Shown here: piece after piece, positions 21,349 to 30,313 of the stretch
How the letters are laid out: the number at the start of each line of letters is the position of its first letter
How positions within the stretch are numbered: position 1 is the stretch's first letter
NCBI GenBank assembly: GCA_964461265.1
Contig: CAYWTS010000018.1
Span: forward strand, 1-42,277
Direction of reading: 5' to 3'
DNA: 42,277 bases
DNA from: CAYWTS01 sp964461265
GTDB taxonomy: Bacteria; Bacteroidota; Ignavibacteria; Tepidaquicellales; OLB5
The notes under the pieces: generated by a model
What the model was told of the DNA's origin: nothing
Databases searched by the model: none
The model's input: the letters and a program-made list of their open reading frames with translations, nothing else
Program-made: the position numbers and the translations under genes

Positions 21349-22759
21349 AATACGCAGTTCGGTTAAGTTTGTTTGTTGTTTTTTACTTCTAATAACAGCC
21401 GTTTACTCCAAAGCACAGGATAAGATTACCCTAAACCATGCAGATAGCTTAATTGGTAAGGTTATTAATAATGAACAGGTGAGAGAAGCTATCGGGAATG
21501 TTTCTCTAAAACATAATAATCTGCTTATATCATGTAACCGGGTAATTCAGTATTTTGACCAGAATAAGGCTGAATTATACGGGAATGTAAGGGTTGTTAA
21601 AGATACTCTGACAATAGAAGCTCCAGCCGGCACTTATTTCGGGAACGATAGAAAAGTAACCTGCCCTTCAGGGGCTACCTTAAATGATTCTAAAGTTACC
21701 TTAAAAGCAAACTACGGTATTTACTATTTTGATAATGATATTGCTAATTTCAGGGGAAATGTGAGGATCTATGACAGTAAAAGCTACACTATATATTCGG
21801 ATGAACTGGTTTACCACAGGCAGGTTAATAAATCAATTTCTACCGGTAATGTTAAGATTGAAACCGATTCAACTGTGATTTATTCCGATACCTTAATTTA
21901 TGAGAAACTAGCAGGCACAGCAAAAGCAAACGGCAGTGTGAAAATTGAATCGGACTCAACACTTATAACATCTTCTAAAGCTACTTTTTACGAGTTTGAG
22001 AAAAAATCTATTGCGGAAGATAATGTAGTAATTTATTTCCCTTATAAAAATCTTACCATTAGGGGTAATTATGGGGAGAACTATGAGAGAACTAATTATT
22101 CGTTCGTAAAAGGTTATTCTGAACTTATTAAAATAGACCAAAAAGATACGGTGTCTGATACATTATTTATTTATAGCAATAAAATGGAGGCATTCAGAAA
22201 TACACCTGAACACTATATTGCTACCGATAGCGTAAAGGTTATCAGGAATGATTTTCTTTCAAGCTCGTCAATAGGATATTATTTTAAAACCGACGAAAAA
22301 TCAGGTGTAATTTCACTTGCTAAGAATCCGGTTGTGTGGAAAGAGGATATGCAAATAACCGGCGATTCTATTTTCGCATTCCATAGAGAGGATATTGAAA
22401 TAATTAGAGTTCTAAGAAATTCTTTTGCAATAAAATTCCATACAGACTATACCAATAGGTTCGACCAGATGTCTGGTGTAAATATGCATTTAAGCTTTCG
22501 GAATAACGAAATAAACGATATACGTGTTGATACAAATGCATCCAGTATATATTATGTCTTTGAAAAATCGGAGCCCAACGGTGTAAATTCGTCGGAAGGG
22601 GAATATATACATATCAATTTTTATGAAGGAAAAGTAGTTAAAGTTAATGTAGCAGGATCTCCCAAAGGAGTTTATACACCTGAAAACCTTTTACAGCCCG
22701 ATAATTTATTTTTACCCGGTTTTAAAATAAGACTTGAAAAACCAAAAAGGAGAGAGTAA
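21332..22759 (+). CDS. OstA-like/LptA-family periplasmic protein
   Basis: A 475-residue exported protein. GTG start within the end of lptC (17-base overlap); the N-terminus KFVCCFLLLITAVYSKAQDK is a signal peptide. Repeating short beta-strands with OstA/LptA character follow: AELYGNVRVVKDTLTIEAPA, ANFRGNVRIYDSKSYTIYSD, STGNVKIETDSTVIYSDTLI, GSVKIESDSTLITSSKA. These indicate two or more jellyroll modules, larger than classic LptA (about 185). The C-terminal 200 residues are less repetitive. It probably carries LPS across the periplasm or forms part of LptD-related assembly; its place after lptC supports this. Confidence 0.85.
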   Translation: MKYKNKIRSSVKFVCCFLLLITAVYSKAQDKITLNHADSLIGKVINNEQVREAIGNVSLKHNNLLISCNRVIQYFDQNKAELYGNVRVVKDTLTIEAPAGTYFGNDRKVTCPSGATLNDSKVTLKANYGIYYFDNDIANFRGNVRIYDSKSYTIYSDELVYHRQVNKSISTGNVKIETDSTVIYSDTLIYEKLAGTAKANGSVKIESDSTLITSSKATFYEFEKKSIAEDNVVIYFPYKNLTIRGNYGENYERTNYSFVKGYSELIKIDQKDTVSDTLFIYSNKMEAFRNTPEHYIATDSVKVIRNDFLSSSSIGYYFKTDEKSGVISLAKNPVVWKEDMQITGDSIFAFHREDIEIIRVLRNSFAIKFHTDYTNRFDQMSGVNMHLSFRNNEINDIRVDTNASSIYYVFEKSEPNGVNSSEGEYIHINFYEGKVVKVNVAGSPKGVYTPENLLQPDNLFLPGFKIRLEKPKRRE

Positions 22760-22816
22760 ATACTAAAAAATTTTTTTTGAAAAACAGCTAAAAATTAAAG
22801 AAAAAATTCATAAGTA

Positions 22817-22847
22817 TTTGACTTTTGCAATTATTTAATTATATTAG
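22817..22847 (+). promoter_or_regulatory. Bacteroidota-type promoter for the HU operon
   Basis: TTTG at 22817-22820, a 19-base spacer, then TATATTAG at 22840-22847 (one mismatch from TAnnTTTG). It predicts a leader of about 125 bases before the HU gene. Another TATATAGTGC..AGAATAATG block at 22962-22983 repeats the sequence around the -7 box (TATATTAGTGC..AGAATAATG). Confidence 0.55.
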
Positions 22848-22979
22848 TGCAGTTAGAATAATGTTTTAAAGTAAAAGTTGAAGTCTGTGTAAATCTTCTC
22901 ATTCGAATCTATGATTATAAATATTAATATTTACAAAAGATATTATTTATATTAAGTTTTATATAGTGCTTTCAGAATA

Positions 22980-23234
22980 ATGAATACGGTTGATTTAATA
23001 AACAAACTATCGGTTACTCATAGTCTCAGCTCAGGCCGTGCTGAAATGATACTCAGCATAGTTTTCGAGAAGATAACCGAAAAGCTAAAAAAAGAAGGCA
23101 GCACTTATATAGAAGGATTTGGCAGATTTAATGTTGAGGAAAAAAGATACAGTGATAAATCTCATGTAGCTTCATCCGGGAAATATATAAAATTTACACC
23201 TGACAGATATTTCCTGGAAAAAATTAATACATAG
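22980..23234 (+). CDS. HU-family DNA-binding protein
   Basis: An 84-residue HU/IHF-fold protein: TVDLINKLSVTHSLSSGRAE, MILSIVFEKITEKLKKEG, STYIEGFGRFNVEEKRYSDK, IKFTPDRYFLEKIN. The GFGRF turn and the IKFTP end match HU. The beta-arm tip lacks the usual R-x-G-R-N-P motif, having SDKSHVASSGK instead, so DNA bending may differ from ordinary HU. It lies 26 bases upstream of the HU-TM-SPOR gene and probably works with it. Confidence 0.85.
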   Translation: MNTVDLINKLSVTHSLSSGRAEMILSIVFEKITEKLKKEGSTYIEGFGRFNVEEKRYSDKSHVASSGKYIKFTPDRYFLEKINT

Positions 23235-23260
23235 GTATAAACTATTGTATAAAAATCGTC

Positions 23261-25108
23261 ATGCTTAAAAAAGAGCTTGTAGAAAAAATCTCTAAGTATT
23301 TCAAACTAACCGAGTTTGAAGCCGAGAAGATATATGACGATATATTTGAGGTTATTATTCACGGTGTAAGAGATGATAACATAGTGGATGTAGCAAATCT
23401 CGGAGAATTTATCATTAAATATAATAACGGTAAAAGCTTTAATAGCGGGCAAACCACACAGGGGTATAAAAAGACTGTTGAATTTCTTGCAACCCCGGAT
23501 CTCGAAGAAGATATTAATATCAGGTTTTCAGAAAGGGTAATTTTTACAGAAACTACAAGCCAAAAAGTGACTGAAAAAATATCTTCTGAAATTATAACGG
23601 AACAGGAAAAGACTACAGAACCTCTGCAAAAGGAAGATATTCAAAAAATAACAGAACCTGAGATTACTGCAAAAACCGAAGATACCGGCACATCAGAAGT
23701 TACTGAGAAGAAGGAAGAAATTTTATCCTCTTCTCAAGCAGGAGAAACCCCCGAATACCAGAGCACATTAGAGGAGGAATTAAAAAAGAAACGTGAAGAA
23801 ATACTTGGTAAGTTAACTTCTGCTGCAGCAACCGAATCAGCTCAGGAAATACCGGGACAAAAATACAAGCCATTATTAAAAAAGGAAGTTGAAGACATCG
23901 TAAGCAAAAAATTAGAGCACAAAACCGAACTGCCTCATTACACATCGGTTACAGAAACCGTTATACGCGAAACAAAAATTGAAGAAGAACCTCTTGAAAC
24001 AGGGAAAGTAACGGAAGAAAAAGAACAGTTCACTGAACAGCCGAAACCTCAGGAAGAGGAGGATATATCTCCGAAGAGTTTCGCTGATTATTTTACTGAA
24101 ATTCAAACAACCCCTCCGGTCATTGAAAAGGAACTAAAAAAAGAAGAAGACTTTACGGTTATACCCCAATCAGCGATTGACCTGCATAAACAGATAACAG
24201 GCGAAATTCCGGCTCCTCCTCCAATAACCCAGCAATTTGCACCCACAGCACAGACAATTACTCCGCCTGCTAATAATTTTGAGCAACGTGATAGTGACAA
24301 TTCTTATTATATCTGGTACAAAGAAGCTGAATCGACCCCCGCGGATACCCAAACCCTGTCTTATGAATATGAATTGCTGTACCAGGCAACTAAGGAAGCT
24401 GAATATAAATCGAAGTTGAAAATTTATGTTTCATCTTTCATACTTTTCTTTTCAGTTGTTCTTGCATTATTAATCTTTTCACCGCTTATTTATAAGGCAT
24501 TTTTTAAACCTATTGATATACCCGTAATTGAGAGTATAGAAAATAAACAACCGGATGAACAAACCTCAAATTTGAACCAGAACCAGCAGGAAGTACAGCA
24601 AACAACACCTACCGAAAAGACTCAGCAGCAATCATCCGAGCAGCAGATTCAACAGAGTACACTTGGTACACAACAGCAGCAAACTCAACAGCAGCAAACT
24701 CAAACTACACCCCAGCAGCAGACTCAAACTACACCCCAGCAGCAGACAGAAACACAAAAAACCGAACCTACGATTGCAGGATTAAGTAAGAATAGCCTTG
24801 GTTGGACTGATGAAAAATACAAAGTAATTTACATCCGCCTTGAAAATGGAAAATATACCATACAGGAGTCAGCATGGGATTCTGATCAAAAAGCAAACAA
24901 GAGAGTGAGTTCGGTTGAAGCATATAAAATCGAAGGATTGAAGGGTTCAATTTTAAAGGTAGACCTGGGAGATAAAGGTACATGGTTCAGAACCCGTTTC
25001 GGTGAGTTCAGTACTATTGAAGAAGCCCGTCAAAAAGCCGAAGAACTTAGAAATAAAGAACGCTTAAAGTTTCAGGCTTTTCTTTTTACAATTCTTCTTT
25101 TTGCATAG
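23261..25108 (+). CDS. HU-like/transmembrane/SPOR protein
   Basis: A 615-residue protein with an unusual order of parts. Residues 1-90 form an HU-like domain (KKELVEKISKYFKLTEFEAE, VDVANLGEFIIKYNNGKSF). Residues 95-385 are a Glu/Thr/Lys/Pro-rich disordered linker. About 389-412 is one transmembrane helix (VSSFILFFSVVLALLIFSPL). About 425-510 is a Gln/Thr-rich tract, and about 530-603 a SPOR-type domain (YTIQESAWDSDQKANKRV..STIEEARQKAEELRNKE). Topology implies DNA binding in the cytoplasm and peptidoglycan binding in the periplasm. HU-CCDC81/SPOR fusions of Bacteroidota are proposed to couple chromosome and septum. The last 10 hydrophobic residues come from overlap with lnt and may be incidental. 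Confidence 0.88.
   Translation: MLKKELVEKISKYFKLTEFEAEKIYDDIFEVIIHGVRDDNIVDVANLGEFIIKYNNGKSFNSGQTTQGYKKTVEFLATPDLEEDINIRFSERVIFTETTSQKVTEKISSEIITEQEKTTEPLQKEDIQKITEPEITAKTEDTGTSEVTEKKEEILSSSQAGETPEYQSTLEEELKKKREEILGKLTSAAATESAQEIPGQKYKPLLKKEVEDIVSKKLEHKTELPHYTSVTETVIRETKIEEEPLETGKVTEEKEQFTEQPKPQEEEDISPKSFADYFTEIQTTPPVIEKELKKEEDFTVIPQSAIDLHKQITGEIPAPPPITQQFAPTAQTITPPANNFEQRDSDNSYYIWYKEAESTPADTQTLSYEYELLYQATKEAEYKSKLKIYVSSFILFFSVVLALLIFSPLIYKAFFKPIDIPVIESIENKQPDEQTSNLNQNQQEVQQTTPTEKTQQQSSEQQIQQSTLGTQQQQTQQQQTQTTPQQQTQTTPQQQTETQKTEPTIAGLSKNSLGWTDEKYKVIYIRLENGKYTIQESAWDSDQKANKRVSSVEAYKIEGLKGSILKVDLGDKGTWFRTRFGEFSTIEEARQKAEELRNKERLKFQAFLFTILLFA
24671..24747. repeat. In-frame CAG-rich tandem repeat (TQTTPQQQ units)
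   Basis: The unit ACTCAAACTACACCCCAGCAGCAG occurs twice in a row with shorter CAGCAGCAAACT variants before it, encoding TQQQQ and TQTTPQQQ. It lies in the periplasmic linker of the SPOR protein, where length variation would be tolerated. Confidence 0.7.
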
Positions 25109-26781
25109 CTTAGAAAACAGGTAATAACTACTAAACCTGTAATATAAAAACAAGTCTTTCCTATGTAATCTCCCTTTTCGGAATAAAAAGTTATATAATT
25201 ATTTGCCTGTATGTTACCCGTAAGGATTGCCTCGGTATTCAAGTCGGTTTGTTGGGTTACTTCTCCTAACGGACTAATCAAGCTTGAAATTCCTGTTTGT
25301 GCACAACGGACAATCCATTTACGGTTTTCGATCGCACGTAGTATTGCATATTGCTGGTGCTGTATAGGACCCGAAGAATTACCAAACCAGCCATCATTAG
25401 TTACTATAACAAGAAATTCTGCCCCATTTTTTACAGCTTCACTTACATATTCGCTGAATACCGACTCGAAACATATCAATGAAGCAAATTTAACGTTACC
25501 ATGTGTGTTTGAAGCCGGGAGATTGAATAAAACAATACTATCACCTGCCTGCCACGAGCTAATCCCTACACCCCATTTTATCAAGTTTTTCAGAAAAGGC
25601 AAATGCTCTGCGTAAGGTGTCCTTTCGCTGAAAGGCACAAGCTTAACTTTTTTGTGTATTGTTAAATCTTGTTGTCCTTTATCAGGTTCTATAAGTATTA
25701 CAGAATTGAATGCATCATATCTTTGACCCGTTGATTTTATCTCTCTGCTTGTTTTTGGTGCAAGAGAAGCGTCACTATAATATTGCAGGTGTGGAATTCC
25801 CATTAGCAGGGGTATTTTACAGGAATCCACTACATTAAAAAACTTCTTCGTGTTGCTTGCATTATACGGTTCAAGGAAATAATACGGAGGTGCAGTTTCA
25901 TGAAGTATATTTATATCGGATTTTTGTGCTGATGCAGTTTTAATTTTATTAATGTAAGTATCTATAAGGCTGTCGGGATTTCCTTTCCATTTTATGAACG
26001 GATTAACATTGGACTGGATAAGCGAGACTTTTATCAATTTGTTTTGTTCATAGTTTTTCAGTGTCGGATTGACATTTTCGAACCTGTAATGAGAGATTAA
26101 AACCGGGAGTATAATCAGGATAATCATCACTATTAATGCTGATATGGACTTAAAGCTTCCGAATGACCATTTCCTGAGATAAATTTGAATGGTTGCAAAT
26201 AGTAACAAACAAGTTATTATACAAATAAGAAAAGTGGTTCCGTGAATCCCTGTATACTCGATATATTGTATCCTCGCAGTATTATATGTTTCTGTATTGC
26301 CAAGCTCAAGCCAGGGAAAGGCTAGCTCACCAGTATTATGCCAATACTCAAAAGCTGTCCAAACAACTGGAAATGTTACTAATGCTGTTGTATAATTAAA
26401 TCGCCGTTTGACAATATATGTAATCAATAAAGGAATCATAAAAAAGAGGGGATGAACCAGAACTGTTGCTACGCCTCCGAGCTTAAGAAATATATCGTTG
26501 CTTTCCCAGCCCGATACCCAGTAAAGGGTAATGGCATTGAACACAAGCAGTGTATAAAAACTTCTTCTGAAAAAAATTCTGTATTTCCTGCTTGAAAGAA
26601 TTAATAACAACAAAATAACAAGTCCGAAATATACAAAGAACCAGAACCTAAAAGGAGGAAATGATAAACCTAACAGAATACCTGATAATGTACAAAGCAG
26701 AAAAGTTTTTAATTTTGTAGGAGATGAATATAATTCCAAATCGTTAACTATATTAAACTGCAAATAGTATAAGCCGCACAA
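25072..26781 (-). CDS. lnt: Apolipoprotein N-acyltransferase
   Basis: A 569-residue inner-membrane enzyme adding the third acyl chain to lipoproteins. About six to eight membrane helices fill 25-225, followed by a nitrilase-like periplasmic domain from about 250 to 530 and a final helix at 542-560. Expected catalytic residues are E295 (LHETAP), K378 (HKKVKLVPFSE) and C437 (ASLICFES). The ATG used overlaps ispF by 34 bases; an in-frame TTG (codon 14, just after the ispF stop) is an equally good start. The 3' end overlaps the convergent SPOR gene by 37 bases. Confidence 0.92.
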   Translation of the reverse strand: MCGLYYLQFNIVNDLELYSSPTKLKTFLLCTLSGILLGLSFPPFRFWFFVYFGLVILLLLILSSRKYRIFFRRSFYTLLVFNAITLYWVSGWESNDIFLKLGGVATVLVHPLFFMIPLLITYIVKRRFNYTTALVTFPVVWTAFEYWHNTGELAFPWLELGNTETYNTARIQYIEYTGIHGTTFLICIITCLLLFATIQIYLRKWSFGSFKSISALIVMIILIILPVLISHYRFENVNPTLKNYEQNKLIKVSLIQSNVNPFIKWKGNPDSLIDTYINKIKTASAQKSDINILHETAPPYYFLEPYNASNTKKFFNVVDSCKIPLLMGIPHLQYYSDASLAPKTSREIKSTGQRYDAFNSVILIEPDKGQQDLTIHKKVKLVPFSERTPYAEHLPFLKNLIKWGVGISSWQAGDSIVLFNLPASNTHGNVKFASLICFESVFSEYVSEAVKNGAEFLVIVTNDGWFGNSSGPIQHQQYAILRAIENRKWIVRCAQTGISSLISPLGEVTQQTDLNTEAILTGNIQANNYITFYSEKGDYIGKTCFYITGLVVITCFLSYAKRRIVKRKA

Positions 26782-27215
26782 CCTTCATTATTACCTATAA
26801 ATCCTAAACCTTCCGAAGTTGTTGCTTTAATACTGATTTGGCTCGTCTTGATTTTCAATGTTTTTGAAATGTTCTTTTTCATTAAATCGATATATGGCCT
26901 TAGTTTTGGTTCTTCCAGAATTACTGTTGAATCTATATTAGTAATCTTAAGTTTTTTCTTTTTTATCAGTTTATTTGTTTCTTTTAATAATACTAAGCTT
27001 GAAACATCTTTCCATTTTTCATCTGAATTTGGGAAGTAGTACCCAATATCATTTAAACCGGCTGCACCGAGCAAAGCATCACAGATAGAATGTAATAAAA
27101 CGTCGGCATCGGAATGCCCAAGCAAGCCTAGGCAGTGTTTTATTTCAACTCCGCCTATTACAAGCTTTCGTTCTTTTGTAAAACTGTGTACGTCGTAACC
27201 GAAACCGACTCTCAT
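26748..27215 (-). CDS. ispF: 2-C-methyl-D-erythritol 2,4-cyclodiphosphate synthase
   Basis: A 155-residue trimeric enzyme of the non-mevalonate isoprenoid pathway. Zinc ligands D8 and H10 in GFGYDVHSF and H42 in LLHSICDALLGA; substrate loop GHSDADVLLH; DIGYYFPNSDEKW; and the end KATTSEGLGFIGNNEGCAAY. Length is typical. It is upstream of lnt, with which it overlaps. No IspD gene is fused or adjacent. Confidence 0.95.
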   Translation of the reverse strand: MRVGFGYDVHSFTKERKLVIGGVEIKHCLGLLGHSDADVLLHSICDALLGAAGLNDIGYYFPNSDEKWKDVSSLVLLKETNKLIKKKKLKITNIDSTVILEEPKLRPYIDLMKKNISKTLKIKTSQISIKATTSEGLGFIGNNEGCAAYTICSLI

Positions 27216-27334
27216 ATGTGCAATATACCTTTAAAACAGGTTTAATTCTAAACCCGAATCTTACCCTTAAAAAGACATCTAATACAAATTTATTCATAGT
27301 AATTTCTTATCTCTTTAATTAAATTGTATTTACC

Positions 27335-28702
27335 TTGGGTAAATTATCAAGCAAATATGTATGTCAGAATTGCGGTTACACAACGCTTAGGTGGTTGGGT
27401 AAGTGTCCAGATTGCGGGGGTTGGAACACTTTTATAGAAGAAGTCAATCAGCCTGTAAGAAAAGGAAAGATTGCTGCTAATAAAAAACTGCTGATGCTTG
27501 GTAACGAAAATCTTGCTAAGGTATCTGAAATTGACCTTAAGGAAGAACCGAGGATAAGAACAGGCATATCTGAGCTGGACAGGGTTTTAGGGGGCGGTAT
27601 CGTGAACGGTTCAATAATTCTTGTTGGCGGTGACCCGGGTATAGGTAAATCTACATTAATGCTCCAACTTGCCGATAAAGTGAAAAAACGTAAAATTTTA
27701 TATGTTAGCGGCGAGGAGTCGAAACAACAAATTAAAATGAGGTGCATTAGGCTCGGTTTTGAACATGACGACTTTTATATACTTTCCGAAACGAGCCTGG
27801 AAATTGTTGCAACTGTTATTGACGATATGTTACCGGACATTGTTGTAATCGATTCAGTACAAACAATATACCGGGACGATTTGGAAAGCAGTCCGGGCAG
27901 CGTTACACAATTAAGGGAGTGTACATCAAGCCTGATAAAGATTGCCAAAGCTAAATCGATTGCAATATTTCTTATCGGTCATATAACCAAGGAAGGTGTG
28001 ATAGCAGGACCTAAAATACTTGAGCACATGGTCGATACCGTACTGCAATTCGAGGGTGAAAGAACTCATGCTTACCGGGTTCTTAGAGCAATAAAAAACC
28101 GTTTTGGTTCAACTAATGAAATAGGAATTTTTGAGATGACAGGAGAAGGATTAATAGAGGTAACAAATCCTTCCTCGGTTTTTATTTCAAATCGTAAAAG
28201 GAATGTATCGGGAAATGCTGTATCTGCTAGTATGGAAGGTTCAAGACCAATACTTATCGAAGTTCAGGCACTTGTATCTTCGTCTGGGTATTCCGTTCCC
28301 CAAAGAACTGCAACCGGTTTCGATTACAAGCGGCTTGCCATTTTGATAGCAGTTCTTGAAAAGAGAATAGGTTTAAATCTGTCACGACAGGATGTTTTTT
28401 TGAACATTGCCGGCGGGATCAGAATTGAAGAACCTTCGATAGATCTTGCTGCTGCATTGAGTATTTATTCAAGTCACAGGAATACACCGGTAGATACAGA
28501 TACACTGGTTATTGGTGAAATTGGACTGGGAGGAGAAATCAGGGGGGTAAGCTTCGCTGACAGACGTGTGCAGGAAGCAGTGAAGCTGGGGTTTAAAAAG
28601 TCTGTTATGCCCGAATCGAATTTGAAAAGTTTTAAGAAAAATGACCGGATTGAACTTATTGCTGTGAATACAATAGAAGATGCTGTGAAAATGTTAGGAT
28701 GA
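27335..28702 (+). CDS. radA: DNA repair protein RadA
   Basis: A 455-residue branch-migration ATPase for recombination intermediates. N-terminal zinc finger C10, C13, C24, C27 (CQNCGYTTLRWLGKCPDCGG); RecA-like core with Walker A GGDPGIGKST at 98-107 and Walker B VVIDSVQTIY; the RadA-specific KNRFG motif at 254-258; and a C-terminal Lon-protease-like domain (SVPQRTATGFDYKRLAILIA, AGGIRIEEPSIDLAAALSIY). The start is TTG, placing the zinc finger at the usual distance. It is divergent from ispF. Confidence 0.95.
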   Translation: MGKLSSKYVCQNCGYTTLRWLGKCPDCGGWNTFIEEVNQPVRKGKIAANKKLLMLGNENLAKVSEIDLKEEPRIRTGISELDRVLGGGIVNGSIILVGGDPGIGKSTLMLQLADKVKKRKILYVSGEESKQQIKMRCIRLGFEHDDFYILSETSLEIVATVIDDMLPDIVVIDSVQTIYRDDLESSPGSVTQLRECTSSLIKIAKAKSIAIFLIGHITKEGVIAGPKILEHMVDTVLQFEGERTHAYRVLRAIKNRFGSTNEIGIFEMTGEGLIEVTNPSSVFISNRKRNVSGNAVSASMEGSRPILIEVQALVSSSGYSVPQRTATGFDYKRLAILIAVLEKRIGLNLSRQDVFLNIAGGIRIEEPSIDLAAALSIYSSHRNTPVDTDTLVIGEIGLGGEIRGVSFADRRVQEAVKLGFKKSVMPESNLKSFKKNDRIELIAVNTIEDAVKMLG

Positions 28703-28837
28703 AGCCTGCTTTCAAATTCAACATAGATATTTTTTAGTCAATGGTATATGATTATTAGCCGGGGCTGAATGTTTTTAAACAGATAAGATTTTGTAAATAT
28801 AATTTTTTTTAATTCATATTTCATAATTCAAAATAAT

Positions 28838-29860
28838 ATGTTTCAAAGAAAATTTATTACACTCTACCAGCATATCATAGAAGACGAAAGGAAATACCCG
28901 GAGGCAACAGGCGAGCTTTCGAGCTTGCTGGGGGATATTGCTTTAGCCTGCAAAGTTATTTCACTTGAGGTGAACCGTGCAGGATTAATTGACATTTTAG
29001 GTTTTACAGGAACTGAAAATATTCATGGTGAAACCGTAAAAAAGCTCGATATATTTGCACATGATACCTTAGTAGGTGCGTTTACTGCAGGAGGACACCT
29101 TTGCGCTGCTGCTTCAGAAGAAAGCGATGACTTTATACCTATGGAAGAGAAATTCATGGGTAATACTCCGATGGCAAAATATGTCTGTTTGTTTGACCCC
29201 CTTGATGGTTCTTCTAACATTGATGCAAATATAAGCATCGGAACAATTTTTTCTATTTATAAAAGAGTTACAGCTTCCGGCCCCGGAACAATTGAAGACT
29301 GTTTACAGGTTGGAACAAAACAGGTTGCTGCCGGTTACGTGGTTTATGGTTCAAGCACTGTGCTTGTTTATACCACCGGTAACGGAGTTCATGGCTTTAC
29401 ACTTGACCCGTCTGTTGGTGAATTCCTGTTATTTAACGCGAATATAACAGTACCAAAACGCTCAAAAATTTACAGTACTAACGAGGGAAACTACTCGAAA
29501 TGGAGCAAAGGTATGAGAAATTATATTGATTATTTGAAACAGAAAGATTCAAATACGGGACGGCCTTATAGTTCACGTTATGTAGGTTCACTTGTAGCCG
29601 ATTTCCATAGAAATCTTTTATATGGCGGTATTTTTATGTATCCTGCAGATGAAAAAAATAAAAACGGGAAATTAAGACTGCTCTACGAATGCAACCCGCT
29701 TTCTTTTATTGTTGAACAGGCAGGCGGAAGAGCAACTAATGGAGTACAAAGAATTCTTGAAATACAACCCGAAAAACTGCACCAGAGAGTTCCTCTATTT
29801 ATTGGCAGCGAAGAAGATGTTCTTGATGCTGAGAAGTTTTTAAGAGAAGATAACGATTAA
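28838..29860 (+). CDS. fbp: Fructose-1,6-bisphosphatase class I
   Basis: A 340-residue gluconeogenic phosphatase. Metal site and signature segments: SEESDDFIP, VCLFDPLDGSSNIDANISIG with the D-P-L-D-G-S motif, SRYVGSLVADFHRNLLYGGI and the late CNPLSFIVEQAGGRATNGVQ carrying the second D/E site. Length is normal. It stands alone between radA and the DUF971 gene. The 135-base spacer upstream is A+T-rich without a good promoter match. Confidence 0.95.
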   Translation: MFQRKFITLYQHIIEDERKYPEATGELSSLLGDIALACKVISLEVNRAGLIDILGFTGTENIHGETVKKLDIFAHDTLVGAFTAGGHLCAAASEESDDFIPMEEKFMGNTPMAKYVCLFDPLDGSSNIDANISIGTIFSIYKRVTASGPGTIEDCLQVGTKQVAAGYVVYGSSTVLVYTTGNGVHGFTLDPSVGEFLLFNANITVPKRSKIYSTNEGNYSKWSKGMRNYIDYLKQKDSNTGRPYSSRYVGSLVADFHRNLLYGGIFMYPADEKNKNGKLRLLYECNPLSFIVEQAGGRATNGVQRILEIQPEKLHQRVPLFIGSEEDVLDAEKFLREDND

Positions 29861-29925
29861 TTTATAATTAATATTCTATATCTGACAGGTTTATAAAAAC
29901 AGTCAGGTTTTATGTATTTTGTTTA

Positions 29926-30231
29926 ATGAAACCAGTTAAAATAAAAGTTGTTGATAAAAACATCCTTTATATCTTATGGGATGATAAATCAGAATCTAAT
30001 ATCCCTTTAAAACTGCTTCGTGAAAAATGTCCGTGTGCAAACTGTTTAAAGGACAGAGAAAACAAAAGTTCAACTTATATACCCCTTTTATCATCAGCCG
30101 AATTAACCCTTACAGATATAAAACCTGTCGGTAAATACGCTATCCAGTTTTACTGGAAAGACGGGCATCACGACGGGATTTATATGTTTGAACTTTTAAA
30201 AGGATTAGAAAAAGAGAAATTAATTGACTAG
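29926..30231 (+). CDS. DUF971 family protein
   Basis: A 101-residue protein like the N-terminal domain of gamma-butyrobetaine hydroxylase, found alone in many bacteria. Diagnostic: ILYILWDDKSESNIPLKLLR, the cysteine cluster EKCPCANCLKD, IKPVGKYAIQFYWKDGHHDG and IYMFELLKGL. The cysteines and the H-H-D-G segment probably bind zinc or an Fe-S centre; some members are implicated in Fe-S assembly (Apd1/Mrp neighbourhood). The function here is unknown. The downstream 82 bases contain no terminator. Confidence 0.85.
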   Translation: MKPVKIKVVDKNILYILWDDKSESNIPLKLLREKCPCANCLKDRENKSSTYIPLLSSAELTLTDIKPVGKYAIQFYWKDGHHDGIYMFELLKGLEKEKLID

Positions 30232-30313
30232 ATTTTTAAATACTTATTAACAGCAGATGTTAAATTTTACAAATACTCCACATTTTGGATATTATATAAC
30301 CTTAATTATAATA

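Noticed and set aside
24671..24747. Possible CRISPR-like or regulatory repeat
   Set aside because: It is an in-frame Gln/Thr linker repeat without spacers.
27239..27254. GGTTTA-ATTC-TAAACC hairpin between ispF and radA
   Set aside because: It is a 6-bp A+T-rich stem in a divergent spacer with no T run; chance is likely.
29882..29908. CTGAC..GTCAG inverted repeat between fbp and DUF971 followed by GTTTT
   Set aside because: Only 5 bp of stem and a 15-base loop; too weak to call a terminator.
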